The translations under genes and the position numbers were made by a program. A stretch of DNA of 23,457 nucleotides, taken from positions 1 to 23,457 of the forward strand of contig CALEZA010000116.1 of NCBI GenBank assembly GCA_937927965.1. The letters are read 5' to 3'. Under the pieces are notes generated by a model. It did no database searches. It saw only the letters and a list, made by a program, of their open reading frames with translations, and had not been told where the DNA came from. This DNA is from an uncultured Candidatus Planktophila sp. GTDB taxonomy: Bacteria; Actinomycetota; Actinomycetes; Nanopelagicales; Nanopelagicaceae. How positions within the stretch are numbered: the first letter of the stretch is position 1; each line of letters opens with the position of its first letter. Below, piece by piece: positions 13,002 through 20,818 of the stretch.

Positions 13002-14198
13002 ATGAAGAGCAAGGTCGCAACATCGCTATGCCTTTTTTTGGCTGCGACCTTTCTTCCTATCTCACATGCAAGCGCAGCGGATGCCTCTGCCGTCACAGGT
13101 GCTTTCTCACAACTTTCTAGCATCACAGCTCTTGCTAACCCTTCGATTATCGTCGTCAATGAGAAGACTGGTGAGGTTGCTTATCAAAGCAACGCCACCT
13201 CTGCTCGCAAGCCAGCATCGGTCATCAAATTACTTTCAGCAACAGCTGCATATACCTATCTCAGTCCAAGCGATAGTTACACCACATCGCTGTGGACGGG
13301 AATAGATAGCCACTCCGTTGTTATTCAGGGTTCCCTTGATCCATGGACTAGTTTTGATAATAAAGTTGCAGTCAAGATGGGTCGCACTTCAATGGAGCGA
13401 ATCGAATATAACGCGTTATCAAATCTGAAAGAACTTAACGGCGGCTCAACAAAGAACACAACGATTTATTACAGCAATCTATATTCACAAGAGGTCAGCC
13501 ATTTAGCGAAGTTTCTAAAGGACCGTCGAATCTCGACTTCTCTCAAAAGGGTCACTTCAACTCAAGCAATAGAGAAGTCATCGATCCAGTTGATCTCTTC
13601 TACCTCTCCGACGATGGCAAAGATGGTGGATTGGGCTCTGACTTGGAGTGATAACCTCCTTTCAGAACGCATCGCCAGATTAGCTTCAGTCGGTGCGGGA
13701 AATACTCTCGATACCGCTGGGGTGGATAGAACTTTTAGAACCCTTCTGACTTCCCTTGATATCGACACGAAGAACCTTGTGATTAAGGATGCAAGTGGAC
13801 TTTCCAAGCAGAATCGAGTAACTGCTGTTCAGATTGCAAAGCTCTTGGTTGTCATTAGAAAAGATCCTAAGTTTGCGCCTCTTGTGACAGGACTGCCCGT
13901 CGGGGGAATTTCTGGAACTTTACAAAATCGATTTATAGAAACAGCACCTAATGCCGTGGGTCTTGTGAGAGCAAAAACAGGAACTCTCAATGGAACAACA
14001 AACCTTGCTGGCTATGTCGAATCAGGTGAAAACGAATATGTCTTTGTCATTATTGCCGATCGACATAGCAAGAGTTACACCGTGACAAAAAAAGTAAGAG
14101 CAACAGTGGATAGAATCTTAGGAAAGATCGCAACACCACTGTTGCCCGAACTCGTCGCAGTTGCTCCCTCAAGCGAAACTGCAACTGTTACAAATTAA
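13002..14198 (+). CDS. dacB: D-alanyl-D-alanine carboxypeptidase/endopeptidase (PBP4, S13 family)
   Basis: This 398-residue exported penicillin-binding protein trims peptidoglycan stem peptides or cleaves cross-links. The three active-site motifs are in order: SVIK (Ser73 nucleophile, Lys76), SDN (216-218) and KTG (325-327). The spacing between SxxK and SxN (about 140 residues) reflects the inserted domains typical of S13 enzymes, though shorter than in E. coli DacB. Residues 1-24 are a signal peptide ending in ASA. I prefer ATG 13002 over the preceding TTG at 12999. In many actinobacteria dacB sits directly before tilS-hpt-ftsH; here about 5.6 kb separates them. Confidence 0.9.
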   Translation: MKSKVATSLCLFLAATFLPISHASAADASAVTGAFSQLSSITALANPSIIVVNEKTGEVAYQSNATSARKPASVIKLLSATAAYTYLSPSDSYTTSLWTGIDSHSVVIQGSLDPWTSFDNKVAVKMGRTSMERIEYNALSNLKELNGGSTKNTTIYYSNLYSQEVSHLAKFLKDRRISTSLKRVTSTQAIEKSSIQLISSTSPTMAKMVDWALTWSDNLLSERIARLASVGAGNTLDTAGVDRTFRTLLTSLDIDTKNLVIKDASGLSKQNRVTAVQIAKLLVVIRKDPKFAPLVTGLPVGGISGTLQNRFIETAPNAVGLVRAKTGTLNGTTNLAGYVESGENEYVFVIIADRHSKSYTVTKKVRATVDRILGKIATPLLPELVAVAPSSETATVTN

Positions 14199-14200
14199 AT

Positions 14201-14677
14201 TTAAGCGCCCTGCGCAGCTGTTGAAGTAGATGGTGCGGGAATCTGTGGTGCGCTTCCACCGCGTTCTCCACGCTCATGGCGCTCTCGGCCTTCATGACGC
14301 TCTCGTTCTTCGTGTTCACCATCTTCATCGAACTCATCATGGTCGCCACCTTCGCGTTGGCCACTTGGTGGTTTGATTGGTGCAACACCTGGAGCTTCTG
14401 GTCCCTTAGGTGGTGTTGTGAAAACTTCATCAGAGGTTTCTTCATTTGTGACAGTGCCTTGAGCTCCTGAATTGAAGTCAACGCTTGCTACTTGATCATC
14501 ATCGTGATGATTTTCTGATGCGCTAGCAAAGAATGCGCCAGTTGCGATGAGGGCTCCTGTGACGAGGACTGCAATTGCAGGCAACTTCTTGTTGACCTTG
14601 GCGACTTGAGCAGAAGGCGCATCGCCATCTACCAATTCAAACCATTCTGGCTTCTCTGGATTTGTGTTCTGCGTCAT
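14201..14677 (-). CDS. Membrane-anchored His/Asp/Glu-rich protein
   Basis: This 158-residue protein has a cytoplasmic N-terminus of about 30 residues, one membrane helix (33-53) and an external low-complexity tail. The tail begins NHHDDD (57-61), passes through a Pro-rich stretch (89-105), and carries a dense His/acidic/Arg segment at 109-140 with repeats like ERHEGRERHERGERGG. Such clusters can bind divalent metals, but no enzyme domain is present and metal binding is inference. AAGGGG lies 6 nt before the ATG. It converges on dacB with 2 bp between stop codons and is divergent from the heme O synthase gene. Confidence 0.7.
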   Translation of the reverse strand: MTQNTNPEKPEWFELVDGDAPSAQVAKVNKKLPAIAVLVTGALIATGAFFASASENHHDDDQVASVDFNSGAQGTVTNEETSDEVFTTPPKGPEAPGVAPIKPPSGQREGGDHDEFDEDGEHEERERHEGRERHERGERGGSAPQIPAPSTSTAAQGA

Positions 14678-14752
14678 GTGGAACCCCTTTCGTTGAGTTA
14701 AAAGTAAGGGTTGAACCTGTGAAAGGGCTGGGAACTGGCGTGAAGTTACCTG

Positions 14753-14766
14753 CTAATGACCATTAG
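14753..14766. promoter_or_regulatory. Palindrome overlapping the ctaB promoter
   Basis: CTAATG (14753-14758), AC, CATTAG (14761-14766) is a perfect 14-bp palindrome whose right end overlaps the -10 box TAGGCT (14764-14769) of ctaB. It is an operator candidate between ctaB and the divergent His-rich protein gene, but it is short enough to occur by chance. Confidence 0.3.
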
Positions 14767-14769
14767 GCT
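14764..14769 (+). promoter_or_regulatory. -10 hexamer TAGGCT, leaderless promoter of ctaB
   Basis: TAGGCT is followed by six bases (ACGACT) and the GTG start codon at 14776, with no Shine-Dalgarno sequence. Confidence 0.45.
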
Positions 14770-14775
14770 ACGACT

Positions 14776-15645
14776 GTGACCACGCTCCGCGCCTATATCG
14801 ACCTCATGAAGCTCCGCGTGGTGGAGCTATTGGTCATCACCACCGTTCCTGCGGTGGTTCTGGCTGAAGGTGGAGCACCTTCTCCCTCTATTTTGGCGTG
14901 GACTCTCATTGGCGGCACATTGGCAGCTGGTTCTGCCAATGCATTTAACATGGTGATCGAATCTGAGACTGACAAGTTGATGAAGCGAACAGCTAAGCGT
15001 CCAATCGTCACTGGAGCAATCTCACGCAGAGCTGCAACTATCTTCGCTGCTGCCGTTGGGCTGCTCTCCCTTCTAATTTTCTATCAATTCACTACTCCAC
15101 TTGCAACGCTTCTGACTGCAGCAGCGATTGCCTACTATGTTGTTGTTTACACGATTGCACTCAAGCCAAATACTTCTCAGAACATAGTTTGGGGAGGCGC
15201 GGCAGGTTGTTTCCCAGTGTTAATTGGTTGGGCAGCTGTGACTAACTCCCTCACATTAGTTCCACTTGCATTCTTTATGGTGATTTTCTTCTGGACTCCA
15301 CCACACTTCTGGGCTTTAGCAATTAAATATAAGGATGACTACGCAGCAGCTGGAATTCCTATGCTGCCATCAGTTGCCACTCGCGCAAGTGTCATTGGCC
15401 AAATGTGGTTTCACACAATCGCGATGGTGCTTTCTTCAACCGCATTGATCCAATTGGCGCAGCTTCCAGTCTGGTCGCTAATTGTGACTGTGGGACTCGG
15501 CGCAGTCTTTACTTTCCAGCTCTTTGCACTAAAAGAGAACTCCGATAACTACAACAAAGTTGCAGGTTCTATATTTCACTGGTCAATTACTTATCTGACC
15601 TTGCTTTCAATCTTGCTTGTTGTAGCTCAGCTTGTAAGCGCTTGA
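14776..15645 (+). CDS. ctaB: Protoheme IX farnesyltransferase (heme O synthase)
   Basis: This 289-residue UbiA-family prenyltransferase adds a farnesyl group to heme b to make heme O for terminal oxidases, in the cytoplasmic membrane. The first Mg-diphosphate motif is NMVIESETDKLMKRTAKRP, with Glu where many relatives have the first Asp of NxxxDxxxD. The second is YKDDYAAAGIPMLP after WTPPHFWALAI. About eight to nine membrane helices are visible. The GTG start is set by a leaderless TAGGCT -10. In many actinobacteria ctaB sits near tkt/tal or cytochrome oxidase genes; here it stands alone. Its last 19 bases overlap the 3' end of convergent metZ. Confidence 0.93.
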   Translation: MTTLRAYIDLMKLRVVELLVITTVPAVVLAEGGAPSPSILAWTLIGGTLAAGSANAFNMVIESETDKLMKRTAKRPIVTGAISRRAATIFAAAVGLLSLLIFYQFTTPLATLLTAAAIAYYVVVYTIALKPNTSQNIVWGGAAGCFPVLIGWAAVTNSLTLVPLAFFMVIFFWTPPHFWALAIKYKDDYAAAGIPMLPSVATRASVIGQMWFHTIAMVLSSTALIQLAQLPVWSLIVTVGLGAVFTFQLFALKENSDNYNKVAGSIFHWSITYLTLLSILLVVAQLVSA

Positions 15646-16850
15646 CCTATATCTTTGAGCAGATCATCAACATGCTCAAGTCCAACAGAAAGTCGCAATA
15701 CTGAAGGCGTGATGCCCATTTCACGCTGAACTTCAGGTGAAAGGCGTCGATGCGTTGTGGATGCTGGATGGGTGATGAGTGATTTGCTATCACCTAGATT
15801 ATTGGAGATATCAATAATTCTGAGATTATCCATAAATTTAAAGGCATCTTTCTGAGAGCCATTAAATTCAATGCCGATTGTGGTTCCGCCACCACGCATC
15901 TGCTTCTTGATGACAGCAGCATCAGGGTGTGAAGCAAGGCCTGGATATCGAACACTCTTAATCTCTTTTCGAGATTCAAGAAATTCGGCAATTGCTTGAG
16001 CATTGGAGTTCATTCGCTCAACGCGCATCTCTAGAGTCTCTAACGACTTCACAAGAACCCATGCATTAAAGGCGCTCAGTGATGGACCTGTGTGGCGGGT
16101 GAAGGGAATCAATTTCTCCTGTATGTATGAGAATGATCCAAGAAGTGCTCCCGCAAGGACTCGGCCTTGTCCATCAATGTGTTTGGTTGCTGAATACATC
16201 ACAACATCAGCACCGAGTTCAAGCGGCTTTTGAAGTATGGGAGATGACATCACATTATCAACGATGACAGTTGCTCCCACTTTGTGAGCCAATTCGCTCA
16301 CAGCGCGAATGTCGGTGATCTCCATCAATGGATTGCTAGGAGATTCGATAAATACAGCTTTAGTTGGCTTGGAAAGTGCCTTCTCCCAAGCAGCTAAATC
16401 ATTTGCTTTCACAAGTTCAAAGGTGACACCCCATTTAGGGAGTATTTCGGTGATGACAACATGACATGAGCTAAACATTGCAGATGAGGCAACGATGTGA
16501 TCTCCTGCTTGAACTAAACAGGCAAGAGAGGCAAATGCTGCAGCCATTCCAGATCCAAAGCCAACGCAGAATTCTGCGCCTTCGATGGCAGCAAGTCGCT
16601 TCTCAAACATTGCAACTGTGGGATTGTGGAAACGGCTATAAAGGAAGTGATCTGTTTCATCCGTGAAAGAGTCAAAGGCTTCTTGCGCTGATGTGTAAGT
16701 GAAACCACTTGTGAGATAGAGAGCTTCAGATGTCTCACCAAAACCGGAGCGGGATAACCCTGCGCGGACTGCATCAGTCTGAGAATTGACTTCCCAATCA
16801 GGTGCTGGGCGAGAGTTGGGTGGCTGATAGCCCCACACATCTTTAGACAT
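15627..16850 (-). CDS. metZ: O-succinylhomoserine sulfhydrylase (MetZ)
   Basis: This 407-residue PLP enzyme of the Cys/Met metabolism family makes homocysteine from O-succinyl- (or O-acetyl-) homoserine and sulfide, the direct sulfhydrylation route to methionine. Visible landmarks are YSRFHNPTVAMFEKRLAAIEG, the PLP-ring segment FGSGMAA, IESPSNPLMEITDI, VDNVMSSP and the Schiff-base lysine in SATKHIDGQGR (Lys223). The HIDGQGR form is characteristic of MetZ rather than MetB, whose motif usually reads KYxxGHSD. The C-terminal NLGDSKSLITHPASTTH matches the family. The ATG at 16850 is leaderless from a TAGAAT -10. It is divergent from the ABC exporter and overlaps ctaB by 19 bp at its end. Confidence 0.9.
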   Translation of the reverse strand: MSKDVWGYQPPNSRPAPDWEVNSQTDAVRAGLSRSGFGETSEALYLTSGFTYTSAQEAFDSFTDETDHFLYSRFHNPTVAMFEKRLAAIEGAEFCVGFGSGMAAAFASLACLVQAGDHIVASSAMFSSCHVVITEILPKWGVTFELVKANDLAAWEKALSKPTKAVFIESPSNPLMEITDIRAVSELAHKVGATVIVDNVMSSPILQKPLELGADVVMYSATKHIDGQGRVLAGALLGSFSYIQEKLIPFTRHTGPSLSAFNAWVLVKSLETLEMRVERMNSNAQAIAEFLESRKEIKSVRYPGLASHPDAAVIKKQMRGGGTTIGIEFNGSQKDAFKFMDNLRIIDISNNLGDSKSLITHPASTTHRRLSPEVQREMGITPSVLRLSVGLEHVDDLLKDIGQALTS

Positions 16851-16856
16851 GTGAGC

Positions 16857-16885
16857 ATTCTAGTTCACTCAAGAAGGTCTATAGT
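16857..16885. promoter_or_regulatory. Divergent leaderless promoters of metZ and the ABC exporter
   Basis: Minus strand: TAGAAT (16862-16857), six bases, metZ ATG at 16850. Plus strand: TATAGT (16880-16885), seven bases, ABC ATPase ATG at 16893. Only 42 bp separate the two start codons and neither gene has a Shine-Dalgarno sequence, so the two promoters must share space for RNA polymerase. Confidence 0.5.
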
Positions 16886-16892
16886 CGGATAT

Positions 16893-17795
16893 ATGACCAC
16901 ACCTGCTATTGAGGTATCTGATCTCACCAAACGCTATGACAATCTCGCAGCCCTTGAAGGTGCATCCTTCACCGTGCCACGCGGCTCGATCTGCGGTTTC
17001 GTAGGCCCTAACGGAGCTGGCAAGACAACGACCATCCGCATGCTCCTTGGATTGATTGCACCAACATCTGGTGTGGGAACGGTCTTGGGCCATCCAATTA
17101 CAGAGCCTGAGAAGTATCTCTCTCGTGTGGGAGCGATGATTGAAGGTCCAGCTTTCTATCCAGCACTGACTGGAAGCGAGAATTTACGAGTGCTTGCCAC
17201 TCTAGGTGGATTTCCTCAGGAGCGAGTGGATGAACTCATTTCACTCGTCGGACTCAAAGGACGAGGTGGGGATAAATACAAGACTTATTCACTCGGCATG
17301 AAGCAGCGCTTGGGAATTGCCGCAGCACTTCTTCCAGAGCCAGATCTTCTCATCCTTGATGAGCCAACTAATGGTCTAGATCCAGAAGGAATTCAAGAGG
17401 TTCGCGATCTTCTGAAGAAGTTAACTGCAGGTGGGACAACAGTTTTTGTTTCATCACACTTGCTTTCAGAAATTGAAATTATCTCTGAATATATTGTGAT
17501 GCTTCGTAAAGGTGAAGTTGTTTTTGCTGGAGCGATTGAAGAACTTTTACTCAATCAGAAACCACAGTTGATTGTTTCGACTATAAATCCTGATGACTTG
17601 CAGAAGGTGATTGATATCGCCGCAGCTGCAGGTCATGTTGCTACGGTTCGTGGAGGATTAGCTCACATTGAAGGTCCCCATGAATACGGAGCAACTCTTA
17701 ATAAGCTCGCCTTTGAAGCGGGGATCACTCTCTCTCAATTAACCCCCACACTTCCTAATTTGGAAGAGACATTCTTTGAAATGACAGGAGCATAA
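16893..17795 (+). CDS. ABC exporter ATP-binding protein
   Basis: This 301-residue ATPase has one nucleotide-binding domain of about 215 residues followed by an 85-residue extension, as in drug/antibiotic (DrrA/BcrA-like) exporters. Motifs are Walker A GPNGAGKTT (38-46), signature YSLGMKQR, Walker B LLILDEPTNGLDPEG and the switch histidine in SSHLLSE. I chose ATG 16893 over the upstream GTG at 16851: it has a TATAGT -10 box 7 nt upstream and begins where homology begins, while the 14-residue extension would run through the metZ promoter. The permease gene follows after 1 bp. The exported substrate is unknown. Confidence 0.88.
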   Translation: MTTPAIEVSDLTKRYDNLAALEGASFTVPRGSICGFVGPNGAGKTTTIRMLLGLIAPTSGVGTVLGHPITEPEKYLSRVGAMIEGPAFYPALTGSENLRVLATLGGFPQERVDELISLVGLKGRGGDKYKTYSLGMKQRLGIAAALLPEPDLLILDEPTNGLDPEGIQEVRDLLKKLTAGGTTVFVSSHLLSEIEIISEYIVMLRKGEVVFAGAIEELLLNQKPQLIVSTINPDDLQKVIDIAAAAGHVATVRGGLAHIEGPHEYGATLNKLAFEAGITLSQLTPTLPNLEETFFEMTGA

Positions 17796-17796
17796 A

Positions 17797-18588
17797 ATGG
17801 TGAGAGTTTTCTTCGCTGAGTGGCGAAAGTTGCGCCGCCCAACTCTTTTCTTTGGAACATTCGTTGCAGCACTCTTCTTTAATGGCCTGATCACTTCATT
17901 TATCTATCTCATGATTGACTCACCTCAGGGAAATGCAGATCGCGGCCGAACAGTAGGTCGTGAAGTTCTCGGACTTGCAGGTGGATCGGTCAATGGCTTT
18001 GCATCCATTGGTGGACTCCTTGGAATCATTGTTCTCTGTGTCTTTGCAGCACAAAGCGCCCAGGAATACACCTATGGCACACTCCGAAATCTCTTAGTAA
18101 GAGAGCCTCGTCGTTTAATTTTGTTGGCAGGTAAATATGCTGCAATGAAAGTCTTTGCTCTTCTGCTTGCAGTGGTTAATCTCGTTGTGAGCGTTGGAAT
18201 CTCTTATTACCTTTCAGATCGCGCCAAAGTCTCAACAGAGCTCTGGTTCACATCAGATGGCTGGTCTGCAATCGCCCACACTCTTCTTAATGTGTATATC
18301 TCCATGGTCTTCTTTGCGATTATTGGAATTAGTTTGGGACTTTTTCTCCGCTCACCAATCTCTTCAATTTCAATAGCTTTGGTGTGGTTACTGATTATTG
18401 AGAACCTCATCGGAGCTGTGAAGCCCGTTACACTCGATTGGATGCCAGGAAGTCAGCTACAAACGATTGCTCAAGGCGGAAGTGAATTAATCTCATATTC
18501 TCATGCGTTAATCCTGGGAAGTTCCTTTGTATTTTTCGCATTGATCGCTTCTTCGCTACTTTTCACAAAGAGAGATGTGGCTAACTAG
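17797..18588 (+). CDS. ABC-2 type exporter permease
   Basis: This 263-residue membrane protein partners the preceding ATPase. It begins FFAEWRKLRRPTLFF, a cytoplasmic start with a first helix, then shows about six membrane segments. The segment FAAQSAQEYTYGTLRNLLVREPRR after helix 2 is the coupling region typical of ABC-2 permeases that span the membrane to export or modify envelope function. AGGAG at 17786-17790 lies 6 nt before the ATG, and the gap to the ATPase gene is 1 bp, so the two form an operon. The 3' end is followed by a small hairpin at 18603-18620. Confidence 0.82.
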   Translation: MVRVFFAEWRKLRRPTLFFGTFVAALFFNGLITSFIYLMIDSPQGNADRGRTVGREVLGLAGGSVNGFASIGGLLGIIVLCVFAAQSAQEYTYGTLRNLLVREPRRLILLAGKYAAMKVFALLLAVVNLVVSVGISYYLSDRAKVSTELWFTSDGWSAIAHTLLNVYISMVFFAIIGISLGLFLRSPISSISIALVWLLIIENLIGAVKPVTLDWMPGSQLQTIAQGGSELISYSHALILGSSFVFFALIASSLLFTKRDVAN

Positions 18589-18602
18589 CGACACAGCGCC
18601 TT

Positions 18603-18620
18603 TCACTTGAGCATAAGTGA
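18603..18620 (+). terminator. Weak terminator-like hairpin after the ABC exporter
   Basis: TCACTT (18603-18608) and AAGTGA (18615-18620) form a 6-bp stem with a 6-nt loop, followed by a pyrimidine-rich run. The stem is A/T-rich, and the same bases include a possible -35 (TTGAGC, 18607-18612) for the next gene, so termination is uncertain. Confidence 0.3.
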
Positions 18621-18631
18621 CTCTTCTCATT

Positions 18632-18637
18632 TATTCT
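18632..18637 (+). promoter_or_regulatory. -10 hexamer TATTCT, leaderless promoter of the NlpC/P60 gene
   Basis: TATTCT is followed by six bases (TTAAGT) and the ATG at 18644. A possible -35, TTGAGC, is 19 bp upstream. No Shine-Dalgarno sequence is present. Confidence 0.45.
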
Positions 18638-18643
18638 TTAAGT

Positions 18644-19843
18644 ATGCGTTGCAAGTCCTTGATAGCTCTCGCCCTTATGGGAGCGCTCACCCTTGCCACA
18701 ACGCCAGCAATTGCAAAGCCAAAACCAACGCTGGCAGAAATCGAAGCCGCAAAAGCAGCAGAAGCTGCCAAGAAGAAGGCAGCAGATGCTGCTGCAAAGA
18801 AGTTGGCATCGGCCAATCAAACCTTGCGCCAATTAACGGCGAAAGCAAATGCGGCACGCGCTGCATATCTCAAAGCAAAGCAGGAATTAGATGTTGCAAC
18901 TGCTGCAGCAAATGCAGCTGCAAAACATGCGGCAGAGACTGCCCTTGCAGTCTCTGAAGCGCATAGAGCAATTGGCAAGATGGCTTCTAATGCGTACATC
19001 ATGGGTGGAAGCTTGAGTGATATCCAACCACTGCTGAGTGCAAATGGTCCTCAAGAAATTATGGATCAGCTTTCAACACTCAATACTTTGGGAGCGCGTA
19101 ACTCAACTGCCCTTGCTCGCTTTAAAGCTGCAGAAATTGTCGCACGCGCTGCAAAGAAGAAAGCTGACGAAGCTCGCGCTGTTCAAGCAGTTGCAACTGC
19201 AAAGGTTGCTGCAACAAAGAAGGCTGCAGATGATGCCCAAGCTCTCCAGCAGAAAGAAGTTGATAAGCTCCGTGCCGTTCAAGATAAGTTGATGAGAGAA
19301 CTTGCATCAGCAAGAAATGTTCGAGTTACTCTTGAGCAACAAAGACAGCTTGCACTCCTTGAAGAAAGTCAGGCTAACACTGCAACCACCACCATTAATC
19401 AGGCGAAGGTGTGGCCAGATCGTGGATTCAAGGGTCGTTCCACCATTCGCACTACCGAAGCGCAAAGACTTGCAGCAGTAGCTTTTGCAAAGAAGCAGGT
19501 TCAAGCACGCAAGCCATATATTTGGGGAACACAGGGACCTAACTCCTTTGACTGTTCTGGGCTTGTCTATGCTGCATATAAGTCTGCTGGTTTGGGATGG
19601 CCAAACTGGGATCGTCTGAACTCCGCGCTTTATGCGGGTTATACAAAGCATGTTCCACTCACAGCCCTTGAACCAGGAGATTTGCTGTTCTACTCATACA
19701 AGGGAACTATCTCCACCATTCACCACATCACTATTTATGCTGGCAATGGAATGATGTGGGAAGCGAACTCAAAGAACACAGGTCTTCTCTACTCAAGCAT
19801 TTATTCAGTTAAAGGCTTGATGCCATTCGGCGGTCGTGTCTAA
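18644..19843 (+). CDS. Secreted NlpC/P60 peptidoglycan hydrolase with coiled coil
   Basis: This 399-residue exported protein has the RipA-like layout: signal peptide at 1-25 ending AIA, a long Ala/Lys/Glu-rich coiled coil (about 30-250), a short linker, and a C-terminal NlpC/P60 domain. Catalytic residues are Cys304 in FDCSGLVYAAY and His361 in HHITIYAG. The enzyme would cut the D-Glu to diaminopimelate bond in peptidoglycan during cell separation, and the coiled coil may keep it inactive until partner binding. I prefer ATG 18644 over the GTG at 18617, because a -10 box sits 6 nt upstream and the signal peptide then starts properly (MRCKS). It precedes tilS by 3 bp. Confidence 0.87.
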   Translation: MRCKSLIALALMGALTLATTPAIAKPKPTLAEIEAAKAAEAAKKKAADAAAKKLASANQTLRQLTAKANAARAAYLKAKQELDVATAAANAAAKHAAETALAVSEAHRAIGKMASNAYIMGGSLSDIQPLLSANGPQEIMDQLSTLNTLGARNSTALARFKAAEIVARAAKKKADEARAVQAVATAKVAATKKAADDAQALQQKEVDKLRAVQDKLMRELASARNVRVTLEQQRQLALLEESQANTATTTINQAKVWPDRGFKGRSTIRTTEAQRLAAVAFAKKQVQARKPYIWGTQGPNSFDCSGLVYAAYKSAGLGWPNWDRLNSALYAGYTKHVPLTALEPGDLLFYSYKGTISTIHHITIYAGNGMMWEANSKNTGLLYSSIYSVKGLMPFGGRV

Positions 19844-19846
19844 GAA

Positions 19847-20806
19847 ATGGTGCAGTCAATCGTTGCAATTCGCAACGCAGTGAGACCTCATTTAGAAAAA
19901 CTTGAAGCGGGAGATAAGTTCCTAGTGGGAGTCTCAGGTGGAGCAGATTCACTTGCATTAGCTGCGGCTCTTCTTAAAGAGGCGGAACCACTTGCTTTGA
20001 CTGCAATTGCAATCACGGTAGACCATCAGCTACAAGAAAATTCATCAGCGAATGCAGAGAGAGTGGCACTTCAATTAAAGGAGATGGGGTATGGCAAAGT
20101 TCTTATTTCGAAAGTTGTGGTCTCTACTGAGTCCGGCATCGAAGCTGGCGCTCGTGATGCACGCTATAAAGCTATTGAGAAAAGCGTGGCTGAAGAGAAA
20201 GCGGTCAAAGTCTTCTTAGGTCACACTCATAATGATCAAGCAGAGACAGTGCTTCTTGGTTTAGCCCGCGGCAGTGGCACTCGCTCGCTCTCAGGAATGG
20301 CAGAAGATAATGGAAATTACTGCAGACCGCTCTTGGCGATCACTCGCGATGAGACTGAAAAAGCTTGCCAAGAACTAGGAATCACATTTTGGAGTGATCC
20401 ACATAATTTTGATACAGAGTTCACGCGAGTTCGAGTGAGAAGAGAAGTCATTCCATTCTTGGAATCCCATCTCGATCCAGGAATTTCAAAAGCACTCGTT
20501 CGCTCCGCAGCACTTTTTCGAGATGACGCAGATGCGCTGGATGAGTGGGCGGCAAAGGAGTGGGATCGACTCAAAGTTCTGGAGTGTGATTACCTCTCTG
20601 GCCTCCCACGAGCCATCCGCACTCGCATCATCCGCTTGGCCGCTTATGAGGCGGGCGTGAGCCAAGGCACGCTCACAGCTGAGCAGGTGGGGGCTGTTGA
20701 AGCCCTGATTTCAGCGTGGAAGGGCCAGGGAGCCATCGCCCTTTCTGGCGGTGTGAAGGTTGAGCGAATTTCGGGCAGACTGACCCTCTCAAAGGACCCC
20801 GTATAG
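19847..20806 (+). CDS. tilS: tRNA(Ile)-lysidine synthase
   Basis: This 319-residue N-type ATP pyrophosphatase converts the wobble cytidine of the tRNA-Ile CAU anticodon to lysidine, so that it reads AUA codons. The P-loop SGGADS is at residues 30-35. Other landmarks are VDHQLQ, the segment GIEAGARDARYKAI, and LGHTHNDQAETVLLGLARGSG with the catalytic Asp, followed by RVRREVIPFLE. The length fits actinobacterial TilS, which lacks the long C-terminal domain of the E. coli enzyme. The start follows the NlpC/P60 stop by 3 bp without a clear ribosome binding site, suggesting translational coupling. Confidence 0.92.
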   Translation: MVQSIVAIRNAVRPHLEKLEAGDKFLVGVSGGADSLALAAALLKEAEPLALTAIAITVDHQLQENSSANAERVALQLKEMGYGKVLISKVVVSTESGIEAGARDARYKAIEKSVAEEKAVKVFLGHTHNDQAETVLLGLARGSGTRSLSGMAEDNGNYCRPLLAITRDETEKACQELGITFWSDPHNFDTEFTRVRVRREVIPFLESHLDPGISKALVRSAALFRDDADALDEWAAKEWDRLKVLECDYLSGLPRAIRTRIIRLAAYEAGVSQGTLTAEQVGAVEALISAWKGQGAIALSGGVKVERISGRLTLSKDPV

Positions 20807-20818
20807 AGGAGTAATCAA

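Noticed and set aside
14188..14481. 97-codon minus-strand frame in another phase over the His-rich protein gene
   Set aside because: Shadow of the real gene in the same strand's other frame; low-complexity and without a ribosome binding site.
16851..16892. Upstream GTG start extending the ABC ATPase by 14 residues
   Set aside because: The extension would be translated through both divergent promoters; the TATAGT box 7 nt before ATG 16893 favours the shorter form.
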